Positions 43,601 to 52,500 of a stretch of DNA of 64,000 nt are shown here, in pieces; position 1 is the stretch's first letter; each line of letters opens with the position of its first letter. The notes under the pieces are model-generated. The model saw only the letters and a list, made by a program, of their open reading frames with translations, was not told the origin of the DNA and did no database searches. The DNA lies in assembly GCF_017873765.1 (NCBI RefSeq), contig NZ_JAGGKP010000002.1:62001-126000 (forward strand), given 5' to 3'. This stretch comes from Paenibacillus sediminis. GTDB taxonomy: Bacteria > Bacillota > Bacilli > Paenibacillales > Paenibacillaceae. The position numbers and the translations under genes are program-made.

Positions 43601-44387
43601 TGGAAGTTGCAGCTCCTCCAGCTGTCGTGAAAGTCCAAGTATCCGCTGCTGAAATGCCTGCAAAAGGATTACCTTCCACATCTGTGAAAACCCCTGGATC
43701 CATGAGCACATAATATCTAGTTCCAGCCTGTAATTGAAGATTTGAAATGGTGACCGATGCTGGATTTGAGTCGATCGTTACATTATTAGCTGCAACATCG
43801 ATTGTTGTCTCATTATTGTCCGATACGCGCTTCAGCCTAATGCTGCCTGTTCCTTTAACTACTGGCTCACTAAACTGAATTTTAAGCGGATCGTTTAATG
43901 CAACTCCAGTCGCACTAGCCGCAGGTGTATATTGAATTACTGTGGGTACTGCATTATCACCCACTGTAGTGAACGTCCATTTATAAGCTGCAGAGTTATT
44001 TCCTGATACATTGCCAATAAAAGCACCATCAGGCAATTGAATTTCATAGATCGTGTTACTAGTAAGTGCTGCAGATAGAGTTATCGTCGCTTTCAATCCG
44101 CTAGGATCTAAGCTAACCTTACTAGCGTCTGTGACATCGATTTGCTCTATAGTTCTAATATTATCTCTATTAGTCTTATCCAGCACAAGGATTTGGCCGG
44201 CCCCAATATGCACAGCTTCCTTAAAAGTAATATCAATTGGGCTATTTAGAGCTACTCCTGTTGCACCATCTAGTGGAGTAGTGGCTTGTACTAACGACGA
44301 AGAGGCAGCATAGCTTATCGGTGCAACTCCAAGGACTATTTCTAAAATAAGGATTAGTGCTAACCAAAATGAGAGTTTCTTCTTCAT
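40668..44387 (-). CDS. Large surface protein with Ig-like repeats and three C-terminal SLH domains
   Basis: 1239 residues. Signal peptide about 1-27 (LALILILEIVLGVAPISYA). Four Big_5-type Ig-like repeats of about 110 residues follow (start points near 38, 150, 255, 370: SATGVALNDPLKIQFSEPV, STNVPLNSELVITFNREV). SwmB-like repeats of about 95 residues come next (IRLAYNELL, LYLYFNNTL, VILTYNEAL). Three C-terminal SLH domains (about 1055-1239) carry the binding motifs TRAE, TREQ and TRAQ. It should sit non-covalently on the pyruvylated wall polymer made by the csaB locus. Candidate adhesin or accessory S-layer protein; no enzyme domain seen. Confidence 0.88.
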   Translation of the reverse strand: MKKKLSFWLALILILEIVLGVAPISYAASSSLVQATTPLDGATGVALNSPIDITFKEAVHIGAGQILVLDKTNRDNIRTIEQIDVTDASKVSLDPSGLKATITLSAALTSNTIYEIQLPDGAFIGNVSGNNSAAYKWTFTTVGDNAVPTVIQYTPAASATGVALNDPLKIQFSEPVVKGTGSIRLKRVSDNNETTIDVAANNVTIDSNPASVTISNLQLQAGTRYYVLMDPGVFTDVEGNPFAGISAADTWTFTTAGGAATSIQSKSPQSGTLGVAKTTKLQLNFNRNVYPANGSIVIYKSNGGQLVKSIPVTSTQVTGGGTPVITIDPGVTFEENTQYYVTVSDTAFVDDGANPVAGITSTSGWTFTIAGSASPLTISSLSPSDGSTNVPLNSELVITFNREVQSGTGTVQVKKAGTNVITPSTISVTASNQKEVRVKFPSGLDPDSTYVVDIVKDTFKDQLGNTYAGLSGSTSWSFRTVTSDRQPPVLQSAQMINNTTIRLAYNELLDSSVALLASSFSVTVNNEARNVSSAMVSGDSVYIYLDPGVAVGQDIKISYSAGIRAVQDLGKNMAASFAQKQVTNSIDSVLPKPKDGYVSGNTLYLYFNNTLASPSPYAYTQFTVSADGVNRNIKSISQTGSTIILYLDSSVTNGQIVKVSYNPGSNPIQDNRGLNISAFTDYFVRNANDTKAPEFTGAEGSDKKVILTYNEALKTDYVPMKSQFSVLVNNLPVYVTEVLIQDNKVSLTLATTLTSTTNNTVTISYVPGTGTSRLVDLNYNSAGYINLQPVNLSGSNLIPVQNTTNMPGQTTGYLGTLDRSEFGTQMAILKSDAAAVSADQSRYGVPVHKYTIDPSKLKSAYDYVLTNNTGAKAVVFEVPASESAADVSVPLKSLEDTYYRDNGTSFAVRHGDAVYYLPLKKVKFSDVAKGFNTNSSAVNLLIRIERLSPNSSITFRDQLTKSGGQFITDPIEFYVAADATYPSYQKMDLNLLGDYYVRTQKSVPSSKSALVRFDGSVGQIAYVPTTIENAGSYNILHGKTNGNWTVAAVSNNKYFGDIDKHWAQDAISELAAKYIVEGHTEQGFEPNKNITRAEFATYMAKALGLSGDQYTARRFRDIPYASPVGSYIGAAAKAGIVSGNTDATFKPNSYITREQMAVMMVRAMEYTGYTTYLSDSPGNTLRAFKDRSKIQYPDVIAKAFKEGIIQGVSKNTFQPKGNVTRAQAAVMIKRTLEKIGYLG

Positions 44388-44553
44388 TACGGACTATGTT
44401 CTCCCTTCTTGTGCAAAGGATTTCTTATCTATTCTACGAATTTGTTTATGTATACCAAAGACATCTATCACTACTTTTTGTCGAAATTATATAGATACTT
44501 TATTAATTTCGGTAAATTATGGTTGAAAGTTTAGCGTTTTCACAAAAAAATAC

Positions 44554-44592
44554 AAAAAAAGAACTCCCGAAACATGTTCAGGAGTTCTTTTT
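44554..44592 (-). terminator. Terminator of metK
   Basis: Long stem AAAAAGAACTCCTGA / TCGGGAGTTCTTTTT (one G-U) around a seven-base loop with T residues following on the minus strand, 29 bases past the metK stop. Confidence 0.9.
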
Positions 44593-44620
44593 CTGGAAAT
44601 ATGCAATTGCATGAAATGAA

Positions 44621-45823
44621 TTAGATACCAGCTTGAGCTTTCAATGCATCAGCTTTGTCAACACGTTCCCACGGCAAATCCAAATCTGTACGGCCAAAAT
44701 GACCATAAGCCGCCGTTTGTTTGTAAATTGGACGACGCAGATCAAGCATACGGATAATACCCGCAGGACGAAGATCAAAGTTATTGCGGATAAGTTCAAC
44801 AAGCTTCTCTTCGCTTACTTTACCAGTACCATAAGTATCCACGTTGATGGAAACTGGGTTAGCTACGCCAATTGCATAAGCAAGTTGGATTTCTACTTTG
44901 TCAGCAAGGCCAGCTGCTACAAGGTTCTTCGCAACGTAGCGTGCTGCATAAGCTGCGGAACGGTCAACTTTGGTAGGATCCTTACCGGAGAACGCACCAC
45001 CGCCATGACGAGCGTAGCCCCCGTAAGTATCAACAATAATTTTACGTCCTGTCAAACCAGCGTCACCTTGCGGTCCGCCAATGACAAAACGTCCTGTTGG
45101 GTTAATGAAGTATTTCGTTTCTGAATCAAGTAATTCAGCTGGAACAACCGGTTTAATAACGTGTTCCATAATGTCTTTTTGAATTTGTTCAAGTGTTGCG
45201 TCTTCAGAATGTTGAGTAGATACAACAATCGTATCCACGCGAACTGGTTTGCCGTCAACATACTCAATGGTAACTTGTGTTTTACCGTCTGGACGAAGGT
45301 AATCTAAAGTACCGTTTTTACGAACTTCGGAAAGACGGCGTGCAATACGATGAGACAACGCAATCGGAAGCGGCATAAGCTCTGGTGTTTCGTTCGTTGC
45401 AAAACCGAACATTAGACCTTGGTCACCAGCACCGATATTTTCAGTTTCTTTGTCCACTTTCTCAGGATCGCGGCTCTCAAGTGCTGCATTCACGCCTTGA
45501 GCGATATCCGCAGATTGTTCATTCAGGGAAGTCAGCACTGCACAAGTGTTATAGTCAAAACCATATTTCGCACGGGTGTAGCCGATTTCTTTAATCGTAT
45601 TGCGAACGATGGATGGAATATCCACATATTCAGATGATGTACTAATCTCACCAATAACAAGAACAAGACCAGTCGCTACAGAAACTTCGCAAGCTACACG
45701 AGCATTTGGATCGTTTGCCAAAAAGGCATCAAGCACCGCATCGGAAATTTGGTCACAAATTTTATCTGGATGACCTTCGGTTACGGATTCTGAAGTAAAT
45801 AAGTGTCGCCCTTTAACGGACAT
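44621..45823 (-). CDS. metK: S-adenosylmethionine synthetase
   Basis: 400 residues. Makes SAM from methionine and ATP, the donor for the C-methyltransferase at 15202 among many others. The start [22 protein letters not shown] includes the signature [19 protein letters not shown] region; [10 protein letters not shown] and the glycine-rich [19 protein letters not shown] are both present. ATG 45823 follows GGGAGG. It stands alone between surface-protein genes, with its own promoter and terminator. Confidence 0.97.
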   Translation of the reverse strand: MSVKGRHLFTSESVTEGHPDKICDQISDAVLDAFLANDPNARVACEVSVATGLVLVIGEISTSSEYVDIPSIVRNTIKEIGYTRAKYGFDYNTCAVLTSLNEQSADIAQGVNAALESRDPEKVDKETENIGAGDQGLMFGFATNETPELMPLPIALSHRIARRLSEVRKNGTLDYLRPDGKTQVTIEYVDGKPVRVDTIVVSTQHSEDATLEQIQKDIMEHVIKPVVPAELLDSETKYFINPTGRFVIGGPQGDAGLTGRKIIVDTYGGYARHGGGAFSGKDPTKVDRSAAYAARYVAKNLVAAGLADKVEIQLAYAIGVANPVSINVDTYGTGKVSEEKLVELIRNNFDLRPAGIIRMLDLRRPIYKQTAAYGHFGRTDLDLPWERVDKADALKAQAGI

Positions 45824-45876
45824 GAATGATCAACCTCCCATATGGATAGTATGGCAATTGCATATAGGATTTACAC

Positions 45877-45909
45877 AAAAAATGAACCTTTTCCGAAGTG
45901 GAAAAGGTT
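45877..45909 (-). other. Terminator-like hairpin in the metK leader
   Basis: Stem AACCTTTTCC / GGAAAAGGTT with a five-base loop and CATTTTTT after it on the minus strand. It lies between the predicted metK promoter and the metK start, so it could act as an attenuator. If the promoter call is wrong, it would simply end the spore protein transcript. Confidence 0.75.
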
Positions 45910-45931
45910 TGCTTATCAATCCTCAAAAGTC

Positions 45932-45960
45932 ATATTAACGTATTTGTCAACCTATGTCAA
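45932..45960 (-). promoter_or_regulatory. metK promoter
   Basis: Minus strand TTGACA (45960-45955), 17 bases, TAATAT (45937-45932). The leader would be about 100 bases. A second TTGACA starts inside the spacer (45950-45945). Confidence 0.65.
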
Positions 45961-46000
45961 TGAAAGAAAAATTGAATAAAATGATGTTGAATCCTATACT

Positions 46001-46273
46001 TTATTGGAATAATTGCTGTTCAGCCTGTCTGACTAGCCGTTTTGTAATTTCACCGCCAACGGAGCCATTTTGTCTTGACGTAAAATGTCCGGCATAAGAA
46101 CTGCTGTAAGAGCCGTCGGTTGTACTGCCAAGTTCTGAACCAAATTCTGTGTCAGCGCCGCTACCGCTACCATAGCCTCCTACAAGGCCAAATTCAGCAG
46201 CGATTTCATTCTTCATTTGATCGAGCATCTGACGGCTCTCAGGTACAACCTTACGATTACTGCTTCTTGCCAT
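46001..46273 (-). CDS. Alpha/beta-type small acid-soluble spore protein with an internal insert
   Basis: 90 residues from ATG 46273. Coats and protects spore DNA. The family blocks [21 protein letters not shown] and [17 protein letters not shown] (closing RQAEQQL) are intact, but about 30 Gly/Ser-rich residues ([18 protein letters not shown] and on to SSYAGHF) separate them where relatives have only a few. The germination-protease region around EFG is present. Upstream, CATAATA resembles a sigma-G -10 (CATACTA), but the -35 is poor. Confidence 0.88.
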   Translation of the reverse strand: MARSSNRKVVPESRQMLDQMKNEIAAEFGLVGGYGSGSGADTEFGSELGSTTDGSYSSSYAGHFTSRQNGSVGGEITKRLVRQAEQQLFQ

Positions 46274-46376
46274 AATCAATACACCTCCTGCTTCATGTCA
46301 CTGCAAGAGTATTATGTGTGGTCATGAGCCCAAGCATCCTGATAAAAGTTTGTTACTTCTGGCAAAGTCAGTCTGT

Positions 46377-46916
46377 TTACTGCGCTTTTTGAATTTCATA
46401 TCCGCCACGGACCATAACGATGAGACCATTATTCTGACCGGATTGAACTTGAATTCCCCGCCCATCTCTTGGATACGATAATAAATGGTTATTTACCGCA
46501 GATTGACCATTCTTCACATCAATTCCATCCGTCAAATCTGCCACCCCATTAGCATCTGGGCTATATATAACGGCTTTGCCGCTGCGAACAATAAATTCGG
46601 CTCCAGCTTTCGCAATCAATCTCTCTCCTGGATTCACATTTACAATCTCTACAGAGTTAACAGCTGGAGTCGCTGAGCTTCCTGTCCCTGAGCCTGAATT
46701 TGTATTCCCAGAGTTGCCACCAGTACTCACTCCACCGCCTAGCGCCTGGCTAATTTGTTGATCTACGTAACTCTTTGTTACGACCGGATCATCAGCAGTT
46801 CCAGGTTGATTGCTTACGCTCGCTCCATCTGCTGTCGTATTTAATATCGTTCCTAATCCAATTCCACCACCAACAAGTACAACAGCCATTGCTGTTTTCC
46901 AAACGTTTCTCATCAT
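46377..46916 (-). CDS. Exported or membrane-anchored hypothetical protein
   Basis: 179 residues; family not recognised. An N-terminal hydrophobic segment (TAMAVVLVGGGIGLGTIL) is followed by DDPVVTKSYVDQQI, a motif seen in other Bacillales exported proteins. A Gly/Ser/Thr linker comes next (about 62-85), then a compact domain with VNPGERLIAKAGAEFIVRSG and YPRDGRGIQVQSG. CAGAGGAGG precedes the ATG. It lies between two surface-protein genes, so an envelope role is plausible but unproven. Confidence 0.7.
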   Translation of the reverse strand: MMRNVWKTAMAVVLVGGGIGLGTILNTTADGASVSNQPGTADDPVVTKSYVDQQISQALGGGVSTGGNSGNTNSGSGTGSSATPAVNSVEIVNVNPGERLIAKAGAEFIVRSGKAVIYSPDANGVADLTDGIDVKNGQSAVNNHLLSYPRDGRGIQVQSGQNNGLIVMVRGGYEIQKAQ

Positions 46917-46986
46917 TTGCCTCCTCTGTTAGTCTACTATTCTATTAATGATAGAGGTTTATGATAGAAGGGACAAGTCTAAATAG

Positions 46987-47019
46987 GCAAAAAATCTCCT
47001 TAACCAGGAGATTTTTTGC
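46987..47019. terminator. Bidirectional terminator
   Basis: Stem GCAAAAAATCTCCT / AGGAGATTTTTTGC with loop of five. A- and T-runs within the arms suit both strands. It closes the 835-residue protein gene on the minus strand. Confidence 0.85.
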
Positions 47020-47043
47020 TTATCAAATTTTATCAAAATTTAA

Positions 47044-49551
47044 TTATTTTGAATTCGTATAATATGCCACTTGGTCACCCAGTCTAATACGATTTCCTTC
47101 GAATTCATCATATAATGTAAGCTGTACAACCCCGCTCTTATCTAAGTCGGAACCATTCATTGAAAAGCTGTAACTTTGGCTAAGTGCTACTTTGAGATCT
47201 GAACTTATAACAAGTTCTTTCTCGAATTTCTCACCACTTGAATCTCTTATCTCAAGAATTAGTTTATGTTCATACGTTCCCATATCATAATCAAGATTTT
47301 GCAGCAGATCATAATTAAATTTTACATTAACAGTAGAAGAATCATTAAGAGATAATTGTAACCCATAAATCGATAGCGTATAAGGGAACAATTCGATATT
47401 TTGCAGCAGACTATTCGATGAAGCATAAGCTGCACTTAGCTTCATTGCAGCAGCATTCACATATCCATCAGATGTCCCCTTAATCGGAGTCAATTTATTT
47501 TCTGTAATCCCTTCACCAACGATTAACTGCATATCAGTTACGGATACTTTCTTCGGAATTTTACTCCACAGGGTCACGATATTTTTCCCTTGAGGACTTG
47601 AAGCATGATCAATTTGGTTTACATCTGCTTTAAATATCTGGCCAGTGCTTGATTTAAAATACCCTACAATCTGCGACATATCTACTGGACGATCCTCCAA
47701 ATTGTCAACTTCCAGCTGTGTGTAAATAATATTTGAAGTATCCCCTTCATAGACCCATGTCTTACGCTCTTTAATATCCGCTCCATGGCCTTCTGTATTC
47801 ATACGATAGTTTGAACCTGATGGAACAGCCTGAAGATCTCTTAATGTCCCTAGATTTGTAAGCTGAATCCATTCGTTGCTTTCTTCCCCAACTTTTTTGT
47901 TGAGCGATATTTGAAGTTGACTGAAATCCAAATCAGTTGGAAGCTTAGTGACTACATACACTTGTGTTTCCATCTGAGGTCCGAGCAGAGTAGAAGCTTG
48001 ACTCGTTACCAGTCTCGTTCCCGCGCTGACTTTTGCTGAATCAACTTTTAATACCCCTTCTAGTTCTGGGAGTTGGACGGTCTTAAATCCTTTATTTCGG
48101 ATTGTAAACTTAGCTGAGACTAAATCTCCATCAACCCACGGTAATCGTTGTACAGAATCAAGTGTAACTCCATAAACTCCATTGTCATCTTGAATTTGAT
48201 TCTCTACACCCAGTGCATTTTGCATAGGTGTTGGTTCTGGCACATCAAAAATACCAACTGAATAATTAAACTGTGCATTCTTATCTTCTGTCTCAACAGG
48301 TAAATTCATATAGAGCTTGTACTGACCTCCTGCTAAAGAAGAAGGTATGCTCGCTGTTAATCGAATTGACTTCTCTTCTAACGGATCTAAGGTTACATTG
48401 TCTAATACTTTCGTATCTATTGGATAGGAATAGCCACTTTCCGTTTGAATAACAAAATTATATTTTGGAACGATTACTTGCTTGGAACTTGTATTACGCA
48501 GCATCACTTGGATAGCTAGATCACTCACATCGAAGCTTTGGTTCAGTGCAGCTGTTACTATTCTAGCTTCAATCTTCTGACTGCCGACATTTATTGTTTT
48601 ATCTTTATATGCTTCTACAACGAGATCCTGCTTATTCGCTTTAGGAAGCTGCATCGTAGCTACAGGTACACTTAATTTTAATGAATCATCATCTTGGATA
48701 ACCTGCAGTTGCAAATTATTGAGACTCACGGTTTTTGGAATTCTAGCTACAAGATTAATCATCTTATTGTCCTGCGCCTGTATATTGTAACCTTTGCTTG
48801 TTGTATCCGCTGTTAGAGGAAAGTTGGTACCGCTTGCTGTACTGATTACGTATTTAAGATTCGGATCCTCAAACTGCTTGTATCCTACATTTTGCAAATT
48901 TAAGCTCACGCTTAAGTTATTGTAATCCCCATCGGTATATACAGAAAATTGATCAGCCTTCACTTTGACTGGATTGTTATTAATTCTAATTTTCTTCACT
49001 TCATTAACTGGAGTCGAGGTTACATATGAAGATGGAACATTAAAGAAACCAATACTATCCTCAAAATCAGGTCTGCTGAAATCCCATCTTATAAGCTGGA
49101 AGTAGATATCACTAATTTTAAGGTTTTTTCCAATTTTAGCCGCATATGTAATCGTTGTAGAGGCTCCTGGCGCCACCGTTTTCTTGTCTTTGTCAGCTGA
49201 TATTAATTTTACACTATAGAAAGTGCCTGTTTTTGTCTTGACCTTTGTCCAATAATCATTCAGCAGAATGTTCTTGTTGTCATTATTTTGGAAAGTTACA
49301 GTGAACGATAGTATATTTCCATCATCTTGGGAAAAAATATTAACATCGGTAAGTTTGACAGTACTCTTTGAAGATATCTTTATCGGAGCTAGATCATTGA
49401 TGGTTTTTACAACAGATTGAGTGGGTTTCGTTTGTTTTGCAGTTGTTTTGGGAGCAGTCTTCACTGCTGTTGATGGAGCTGCTGCACTAACAGTCGGTTG
49501 CACCAAAAGAGCCGTTACTAATAGAGCATTGGTCAATTTGGATTTATTCAC
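47044..49551 (-). CDS. Exported 835-residue protein of repeated beta domains
   Basis: Function unknown. Signal peptide about 1-25 (LLVTALLVQPTVSAAA), then a Lys/Thr/Pro-rich linker. About six repeats of roughly 115-130 residues follow, each with a core such as ILSFTVTFQNNDNKNILL or LSVSLNLQNVGYKQF and a closing IFDVPEP / GFFNVP segment, as in DUF4352-like Ig-type folds. No SLH, LPXTG or membrane anchor is visible, so it is released or held by other proteins. The start is GTG 49551 with AGGAGG eight bases before it. It lies directly downstream of the S-layer gene and its terminator. Confidence 0.8.
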   Translation of the reverse strand: MNKSKLTNALLVTALLVQPTVSAAAPSTAVKTAPKTTAKQTKPTQSVVKTINDLAPIKISSKSTVKLTDVNIFSQDDGNILSFTVTFQNNDNKNILLNDYWTKVKTKTGTFYSVKLISADKDKKTVAPGASTTITYAAKIGKNLKISDIYFQLIRWDFSRPDFEDSIGFFNVPSSYVTSTPVNEVKKIRINNNPVKVKADQFSVYTDGDYNNLSVSLNLQNVGYKQFEDPNLKYVISTASGTNFPLTADTTSKGYNIQAQDNKMINLVARIPKTVSLNNLQLQVIQDDDSLKLSVPVATMQLPKANKQDLVVEAYKDKTINVGSQKIEARIVTAALNQSFDVSDLAIQVMLRNTSSKQVIVPKYNFVIQTESGYSYPIDTKVLDNVTLDPLEEKSIRLTASIPSSLAGGQYKLYMNLPVETEDKNAQFNYSVGIFDVPEPTPMQNALGVENQIQDDNGVYGVTLDSVQRLPWVDGDLVSAKFTIRNKGFKTVQLPELEGVLKVDSAKVSAGTRLVTSQASTLLGPQMETQVYVVTKLPTDLDFSQLQISLNKKVGEESNEWIQLTNLGTLRDLQAVPSGSNYRMNTEGHGADIKERKTWVYEGDTSNIIYTQLEVDNLEDRPVDMSQIVGYFKSSTGQIFKADVNQIDHASSPQGKNIVTLWSKIPKKVSVTDMQLIVGEGITENKLTPIKGTSDGYVNAAAMKLSAAYASSNSLLQNIELFPYTLSIYGLQLSLNDSSTVNVKFNYDLLQNLDYDMGTYEHKLILEIRDSSGEKFEKELVISSDLKVALSQSYSFSMNGSDLDKSGVVQLTLYDEFEGNRIRLGDQVAYYTNSK

Positions 49552-49676
49552 TGGGCTTTCCTCCTATAGTTCTATTGGAACTTCTACTGAAATAGACGTA
49601 TTCTTCCAGTTAAAGTTTCGCATATTCACCCAGAATTTGGATTACATTTTTGTCATTTCCTGAATTGATTTTGGCT

Positions 49677-49707
49677 AAATAAAAAGAAGCCCGCCAAAGG
49701 CGGACTT
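49677..49707 (-). terminator. Terminator of the S-layer gene
   Basis: Stem GAAGTCCGCC / GGCGGGCTTC with a three-base loop and TTTTTATTT on the minus strand. Confidence 0.92.
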
Positions 49708-49736
49708 CTTCATTCATAATATATTAGTTCAATATA

Positions 49737-52487
49737 TTAAGGAACTTTTACTGCTTCAACTTCGATAGCGTCGCTAGCGTTAACTACGTTACCAGCAGCA
49801 TCTTTGATGAAGCGAGGGTTTTGGATGCTTACAGTAATTACGCCAGTTTGAGCAGTTCCGAAGTGTACTGTCAAATCAGCACCAGAAACTGTAACTGTGT
49901 AGTTAGTAAGAACATTACCATCTTTATCTTTGATTACAAGATCTGTAGGTTCATTACCATTCAATGTTGTATTCAATGCTTCATTGAATGTAATTGTAAC
50001 TGTAGATCCGTCAACAGAGCCAACAACTTTAGCTACGCTAGCTGCAGTTTTGTCGATAACTCCTTGAGTGAATGCTGCAATTGGAACGCCAGCTGGAGTT
50101 GAAGTGGATGGGTTAGCATTTGTAGATACAGTAACTGCACTACCTTTGAACATACCATTGTCATCCAACTTAGAGTTATCAGCAAGTTTCAAGATCACGT
50201 TTGAACCATCTACTGTTGCAGAAATTACAGACAAATCTCCGTAAGTTGCAGAAGTAACTCTGTAATCTCCTGTAGATGCAGTTCCACTCAACAACGTTTT
50301 ATCGAATGTTACTTTCAAAGTATCGTTATCTGTTGCATATACAGCTTGAGCAACTGATGCTGTTGATGTTCCGATATTAACATCTTGAGTCAAACCTTGA
50401 AGTTTATTACCAGCAACGTCAGTTACTAGAGCAACACGAACTTGGTTCACAGTATTAGCTGGTGTAGTGGATGGCAATGTAATTACAACAGATTTACCAT
50501 CTGGAGTAATATTTACGAAGGAACCGTCTGGAAGAGTAGTCCACTTGTAACCACCTGCACCGTTTGGAACAGAAATCAAGTATTTGCTAGGATCTACTGC
50601 AGAACCAGCACCAGTTGTAGCTACCACTTCATCAAAAGTAAGAACAAGTTTGTTATTTCCGTTACCAACTACGAAATCACCAGTTGAATTAACATTTGGT
50701 CCAGTTGCGTCGCCAATTGTTAGTTGTTTGCTGTAAGGAAGCAATACATTTTTCAATGTAGTGTTATCACTTACACCAGATACTTCTAGTGTGTAGTTGC
50801 TGCCTTCACTCAAAGCTGTAGCAAGAACAACTTTCACTGTCTTGTTATCAGATTGAAGTGTAGGGTATTTCAAGTTGCTTACCACTTTACCATCTTTGTC
50901 TTTGATGACATAGTTGGATGCAGTTTCAGCAGTTGCTTTGTCCAAAGATTTGGAGAACTTGATAGTGATTGTTTTGTGAGCATCGTCAAGTGTTGCATTT
51001 ACAACTTCTGGACGAGTTTGATCAACTACTGGAGATACTTGAACTTTAGTATCAGCTGCAATTGCGTTACCAGTGTAATCTTTCACACCAGATACATAAA
51101 GGTCAGTAGTGTAACGAATTTCTTTACCAGTGAAGTCAAATTCGAAAGTATCATCGGAAATTTGATTTACAGTAGTACCAGCATATTGTTTAGTAGTACC
51201 TTGCAACCAGTAAACGTTAGATCCAAGAACTGTAGAAGGATCAACAGGTTCGCTGAATTTCAAAGTTACTTTTTCAAATGTAGCGCTTTGTACAGAAACT
51301 GTAGGAGCTTGAGTATCTTCAACTACATTAAATTTGTTGCTTTGTGAAAGAGATTTGAATCCAGCAAAGTCAGTTGCACCACTAACAGTCAGTGTATGTT
51401 CACCGTTTGAAAGAGCAGAGTACAGCTTCAAGATTACAGTGCTGCCGCTAACAGTTGTGTAACCTACAACTGGGTTGCCATCTACTAACAAGTTAGCTGC
51501 GTTAGCAGTATTGATTGGCTCGCTGAAGGAAATTCTAACTGTTTTGTTTCCAAGAGCTTGAACGTCAGTAACTGATGGAAGAGCTGCGTCTACTGGATTA
51601 AATTTGTAATCAGTTGTGCTAAGCACTTTGTCTCCAGCTTTCACATTGCTAAAGGACAATTTGTATTCATCTTGGTTAGTGAACACTTTGCCGCTAACAA
51701 GAGTCAACTTAACGGACTTAGCATCGTCTGCTACTACTGCAGAAGCGATACCATAAGTAGCGCCGCCCACGGATGCTACGATACCGTAGTTGTCAGCATC
51801 ACCAGCAGTTGCTTTATCAACAGTTCCGTCAAATTTAACAGTTACTTGTTTCAAGTTGTCAGCTGTTACACTTTCAACTTTAGTAGCTGAAGTTACAACT
51901 GGTGCAGGTGGTGTGTTAACAAGTTGATCAGCTTTGAATGCTGCTTCTACAAGCATTCCGCGAGTTGCGTTGCCTTTGAAGTTAGCATCAGCAGGGATCA
52001 AACCAGCGTCAACCGCTGCTTTAACATAACCTTTAGCCCAGTCAGAAGCGCTGTTGTCAGCAGTAGCTGGAACTTCAAGTTTCAAAGCGATAGCCAATAC
52101 TTTAGCTACTTCTTGAATTGTTACGTTACCGTTAAAGTCAAAGATTTTCTTAACGGAATCTTTACCTTGCATCAAGCCAGCAGCTGTAACTGCTTCGATG
52201 TAAGGAGCTGCCCAGTTTTTAGGGCCATAGTTCTTATCTTTGTAGGAGTAAACTCCAGTTACTTCTTTAAGTCCAAGAAGTTTAGTAAGAACTTTAGCAA
52301 ATTGTGCACGAGTCATGTTGTCTTCAAGGTGTGCAGATCCATCTGGCAAGCCATTGAATACACCTTTTTGAACAAGTGCGTCATATTGTTGTTGTGTAGA
52401 TGGTGCGGAATTGTCACCGAATGCTACAGATGCAAACATGGAGAATGCCATTGCTGTAGACAAAGCGACGGATAAAATTTTCTTCAT
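49737..52487 (-). CDS. Probable S-layer subunit with N-terminal SLH domains and Ig-like repeats
   Basis: 916 residues from ATG 52487. Signal peptide KKILSVALSTAMAFSMFASV, cleaved after VAFG. Three SLH domains span about 25-200, with motif positions reading TRAQ, TIQE and TRGM, so the second and third are degenerate. Eight or so SwmB/Ig-like beta repeats follow (VRISFSEPIN, VTLKFSEPVD, ITIKFSKSLD, LVLTFDEVV, LKVTFDKTL, VTITFNEAL). Its Ala/Val/Thr-rich, cysteine-free composition fits a main S-layer protein; abundance is inferred from promoter and ribosome-site strength. The frame stays open to 52592, and a stronger ribosome site supports an in-frame start at 52559 (24 residues longer). Confidence 0.88.
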   Translation of the reverse strand: MKKILSVALSTAMAFSMFASVAFGDNSAPSTQQQYDALVQKGVFNGLPDGSAHLEDNMTRAQFAKVLTKLLGLKEVTGVYSYKDKNYGPKNWAAPYIEAVTAAGLMQGKDSVKKIFDFNGNVTIQEVAKVLAIALKLEVPATADNSASDWAKGYVKAAVDAGLIPADANFKGNATRGMLVEAAFKADQLVNTPPAPVVTSATKVESVTADNLKQVTVKFDGTVDKATAGDADNYGIVASVGGATYGIASAVVADDAKSVKLTLVSGKVFTNQDEYKLSFSNVKAGDKVLSTTDYKFNPVDAALPSVTDVQALGNKTVRISFSEPINTANAANLLVDGNPVVGYTTVSGSTVILKLYSALSNGEHTLTVSGATDFAGFKSLSQSNKFNVVEDTQAPTVSVQSATFEKVTLKFSEPVDPSTVLGSNVYWLQGTTKQYAGTTVNQISDDTFEFDFTGKEIRYTTDLYVSGVKDYTGNAIAADTKVQVSPVVDQTRPEVVNATLDDAHKTITIKFSKSLDKATAETASNYVIKDKDGKVVSNLKYPTLQSDNKTVKVVLATALSEGSNYTLEVSGVSDNTTLKNVLLPYSKQLTIGDATGPNVNSTGDFVVGNGNNKLVLTFDEVVATTGAGSAVDPSKYLISVPNGAGGYKWTTLPDGSFVNITPDGKSVVITLPSTTPANTVNQVRVALVTDVAGNKLQGLTQDVNIGTSTASVAQAVYATDNDTLKVTFDKTLLSGTASTGDYRVTSATYGDLSVISATVDGSNVILKLADNSKLDDNGMFKGSAVTVSTNANPSTSTPAGVPIAAFTQGVIDKTAASVAKVVGSVDGSTVTITFNEALNTTLNGNEPTDLVIKDKDGNVLTNYTVTVSGADLTVHFGTAQTGVITVSIQNPRFIKDAAGNVVNASDAIEVEAVKVP

Positions 52488-52500
52488 AACCTTTTTTTCT

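Noticed and set aside
45824-46000. SAM riboswitch upstream of metK.
   Set aside because: The space between promoter and gene is too short, and no S-box helices or conserved core could be traced; only a simple terminator-like hairpin is there.
50853-51347. Plus-strand frames of 60-180 codons opposite the S-layer gene (also 51924-52475).
   Set aside because: They arise from the biased Thr/Val/Ala codon use of the S-layer gene, are Ser/Phe/Cys-rich, and have no start signals.
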